A DNA stretch of 12,685 nucleotides from Bacteroidota bacterium (GTDB lineage Bacteria > Bacteroidota > Bacteroidia > Flavobacteriales > Schleiferiaceae): assembly GCA_005786915.1 (NCBI GenBank), contig SYCM01000011.1:1-12685 (forward strand), read 5' to 3'. Numbering within the stretch: position 1 is the first letter of the stretch; the number at the start of each line of letters is the position of its first letter. The notes under the pieces were generated by a model, which saw only the letters and a program-made list of their open reading frames with translations, did no database searches and was not told the DNA's origin. This document shows positions 11,540 through 12,685 of this stretch, one piece after another. A program made the translations under genes and the position numbers.

Positions 11540-12685
11540 CTAATAGTAGGCCTTGCGGCGGACGTCCATCACGTGCTTGGCCAGGCGCATGACCTGGCGC
11601 GTGTAGCCGTACTCGTTGTCGTACCACACGTACAGCACGGCGTTCCGGCCGTCGGCGTGCAGCAGGGTGGCCTCGCTGTCGACAATGGAGCAGCAGGAGT
11701 CGCCGACGATGTCGCTCGACACCAACTCGGGGCTGGTGGAGTACTTGATTTGTTCCACCAAAGGACCCCGGTAGGCTGCTGCTTTGAGGGCGGCATTGAG
11801 GGCTTCCCGCGTAACGCTACGGCTCAGGTTCAGCTTGAGGATGGCCAGGGAGCCGTTGGGCACCGGCACGCGGATCGCGTTGCTCGTGAATTTCGCCCCA
11901 AGTCCGGGAAGGGCTTTGTCGATGGCGCTTCCGGCTCCCGTCTCGGTGATGACCATGTTCAGCGCGGCGGCCCGGCCCCGGCGGTACTTGGCGTGCATGT
12001 TGTCGACCAGATTCTGGTCGTTGGTGTAGGCGTGAATCGTTTCGATGTGGCCCTGTTCGATTCCGAATTCGTCGTTCATCACCTTCAGCACGGGAACGAT
12101 GGCGTTGGTCGTGCACGAAGCGGCCGAGAAGATGGTTTCTTGGCCAAAGTCGCTGTCGTGGTTCACCCCAAACACCACGTTGGGGATTCCCTTGCCGGGG
12201 GCGGTGAGCAGAACCTTGCTGCAGCCCTTGGACAGCTGGTGGCGCGCCAAGGCGTCGCGGTCGCGAAAGGCCCCCGTGTTGTCGATAACCAAGACGTTGC
12301 GCAAACCGAGGGCGGTGTAGTCGATGTCTTCGGGCTTGGCCGCGTTGATGAGCAGGACCGGACGGCCGTTGATGATCAACGCGTTGCGCTCGGGATCTGC
12401 CGTGACGGTGCCGGGGAAGGGGCCGTGAACGGAGTCGACCCGGAGCAGCGAAGCTCGTTTTTCGACGTCTTCTGCGCCGCTTCCGCGCACGACGATGGCG
12501 CGCAACCGAAGCTGTTCACCGCGTCCTTCTTGGGCAATGAGTTCGCGGGCTACGAGGCGCCCGATGCGGCCGAAGCCGTAGAGCACCACGTCGGCCGGCT
12601 GCGGTGCGGGGTTTGCGGTGACGCTAAAGTCTGCCAGCTTGGCCTGAAGAAAGGCTTTGCGGGTCAGGTAGGTCGCGGCTTCCCG
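11540..12685 (-). CDS. gap: Glyceraldehyde-3-phosphate dehydrogenase, extended type, N-terminus beyond window
   Basis: The phosphorylating GAPDH of glycolysis and gluconeogenesis, converting glyceraldehyde 3-phosphate, NAD(P)+ and phosphate to 1,3-bisphosphoglycerate. The reading frame is open to the window edge, with 381 residues visible. The Rossmann motif VVLYGFGRIGRLVA comes about 32 residues in, and codons upstream of it (ending in KADFSVTANPAPQPAD) stay in frame, so the GTG at 12589 is not the start. This fits the roughly 480-residue GAPDH of flavobacteria, which has a helical N-terminal extension. The active-site Cys is in SAASCTTN (codon at 12113-12115), and the partner His is in IETIHAYTNDQ. 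RRGRAAALNMVITETGA, TSNAIRVPVPNGS and the C-terminal WYDNEYGY are all intact. Whether it prefers NAD or NADP cannot be settled by eye. Confidence 0.93.
   Translation of the reverse strand, partial: REAATYLTRKAFLQAKLADFSVTANPAPQPADVVLYGFGRIGRLVARELIAQEGRGEQLRLRAIVVRGSGAEDVEKRASLLRVDSVHGPFPGTVTADPERNALIINGRPVLLINAAKPEDIDYTALGLRNVLVIDNTGAFRDRDALARHQLSKGCSKVLLTAPGKGIPNVVFGVNHDSDFGQETIFSAASCTTNAIVPVLKVMNDEFGIEQGHIETIHAYTNDQNLVDNMHAKYRRGRAAALNMVITETGAGSAIDKALPGLGAKFTSNAIRVPVPNGSLAILKLNLSRSVTREALNAALKAAAYRGPLVEQIKYSTSPELVSSDIVGDSCCSIVDSEATLLHADGRNAVLYVWYDNEYGYTRQVMRLAKHVMDVRRKAYY

Overview
The window reads as ordinary chromosomal DNA from a GC-rich member of the Bacteroidota. Three things point there. 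Three gene starts carry the Bacteroidota-type -7 element TAnnTTTG. The glyceraldehyde-3-phosphate dehydrogenase is of the N-terminally extended type known from flavobacteria. The MBOAT protein ends in a PFIYFQF tail that I associate with Bacteroidota members of that family. The lineage is inferred from these signs, not from a marker gene. I saw no insertion sequence, phage gene, CRISPR array or large repeat.

Layout, left to right: (1) the 3' part of a tRNA-His gene and its rho-independent terminator (1-112). (2) A tightly packed plus-strand lipid module (about 190-2302): a patatin-like phospholipase, a CarS-like CDP-lipid synthase and a CDP-alcohol phosphatidyltransferase. (3) A second plus-strand unit (2345-7221) with its own promoter: a LysM protein, two tandem SGNH hydrolase-fold proteins and an MBOAT acyltransferase, all overlapping by a few bases. 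This looks like an envelope glycan O-acylation machine, plausibly for peptidoglycan. (4) Convergent to it, an MltF-like lytic transglycosylase (7202-8530, minus). (5) Divergent from that, a plus-strand run of miaE, gcvT and an Lrp/AsnC regulator (8572-10759). (6) Convergent to the regulator, tcdA (10756-11502, minus), preceded on the same strand by the 5'-truncated gap gene (11540-12685, minus).

How the genes may work together: the CDP-lipid synthase would activate a lipid phosphate with CTP, the phosphatidyltransferase would swap CMP for an alcohol head group, and the patatin would remove acyl chains, so the first unit may make and remodel one phospholipid class. In the second unit the MBOAT would pass acyl groups across the inner membrane to the periplasmic SGNH proteins, with the LysM protein docking the complex on peptidoglycan. 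O-acetylated MurNAc is known to block lytic transglycosylases, so the neighbouring MltF-like enzyme fits as the activity being restrained. The right half is housekeeping: tRNA A37 modification (MiaE, TcdA), glycine cleavage (GcvT) with a feast/famine regulator beside it, and central carbon metabolism (GAPDH).

The points most worth a second look are the two-SGNH/LysM/MBOAT operon, the lipid module with its orphan CBASS-effector-like patatin, and three promoters whose geometry predicts almost leaderless mRNAs.
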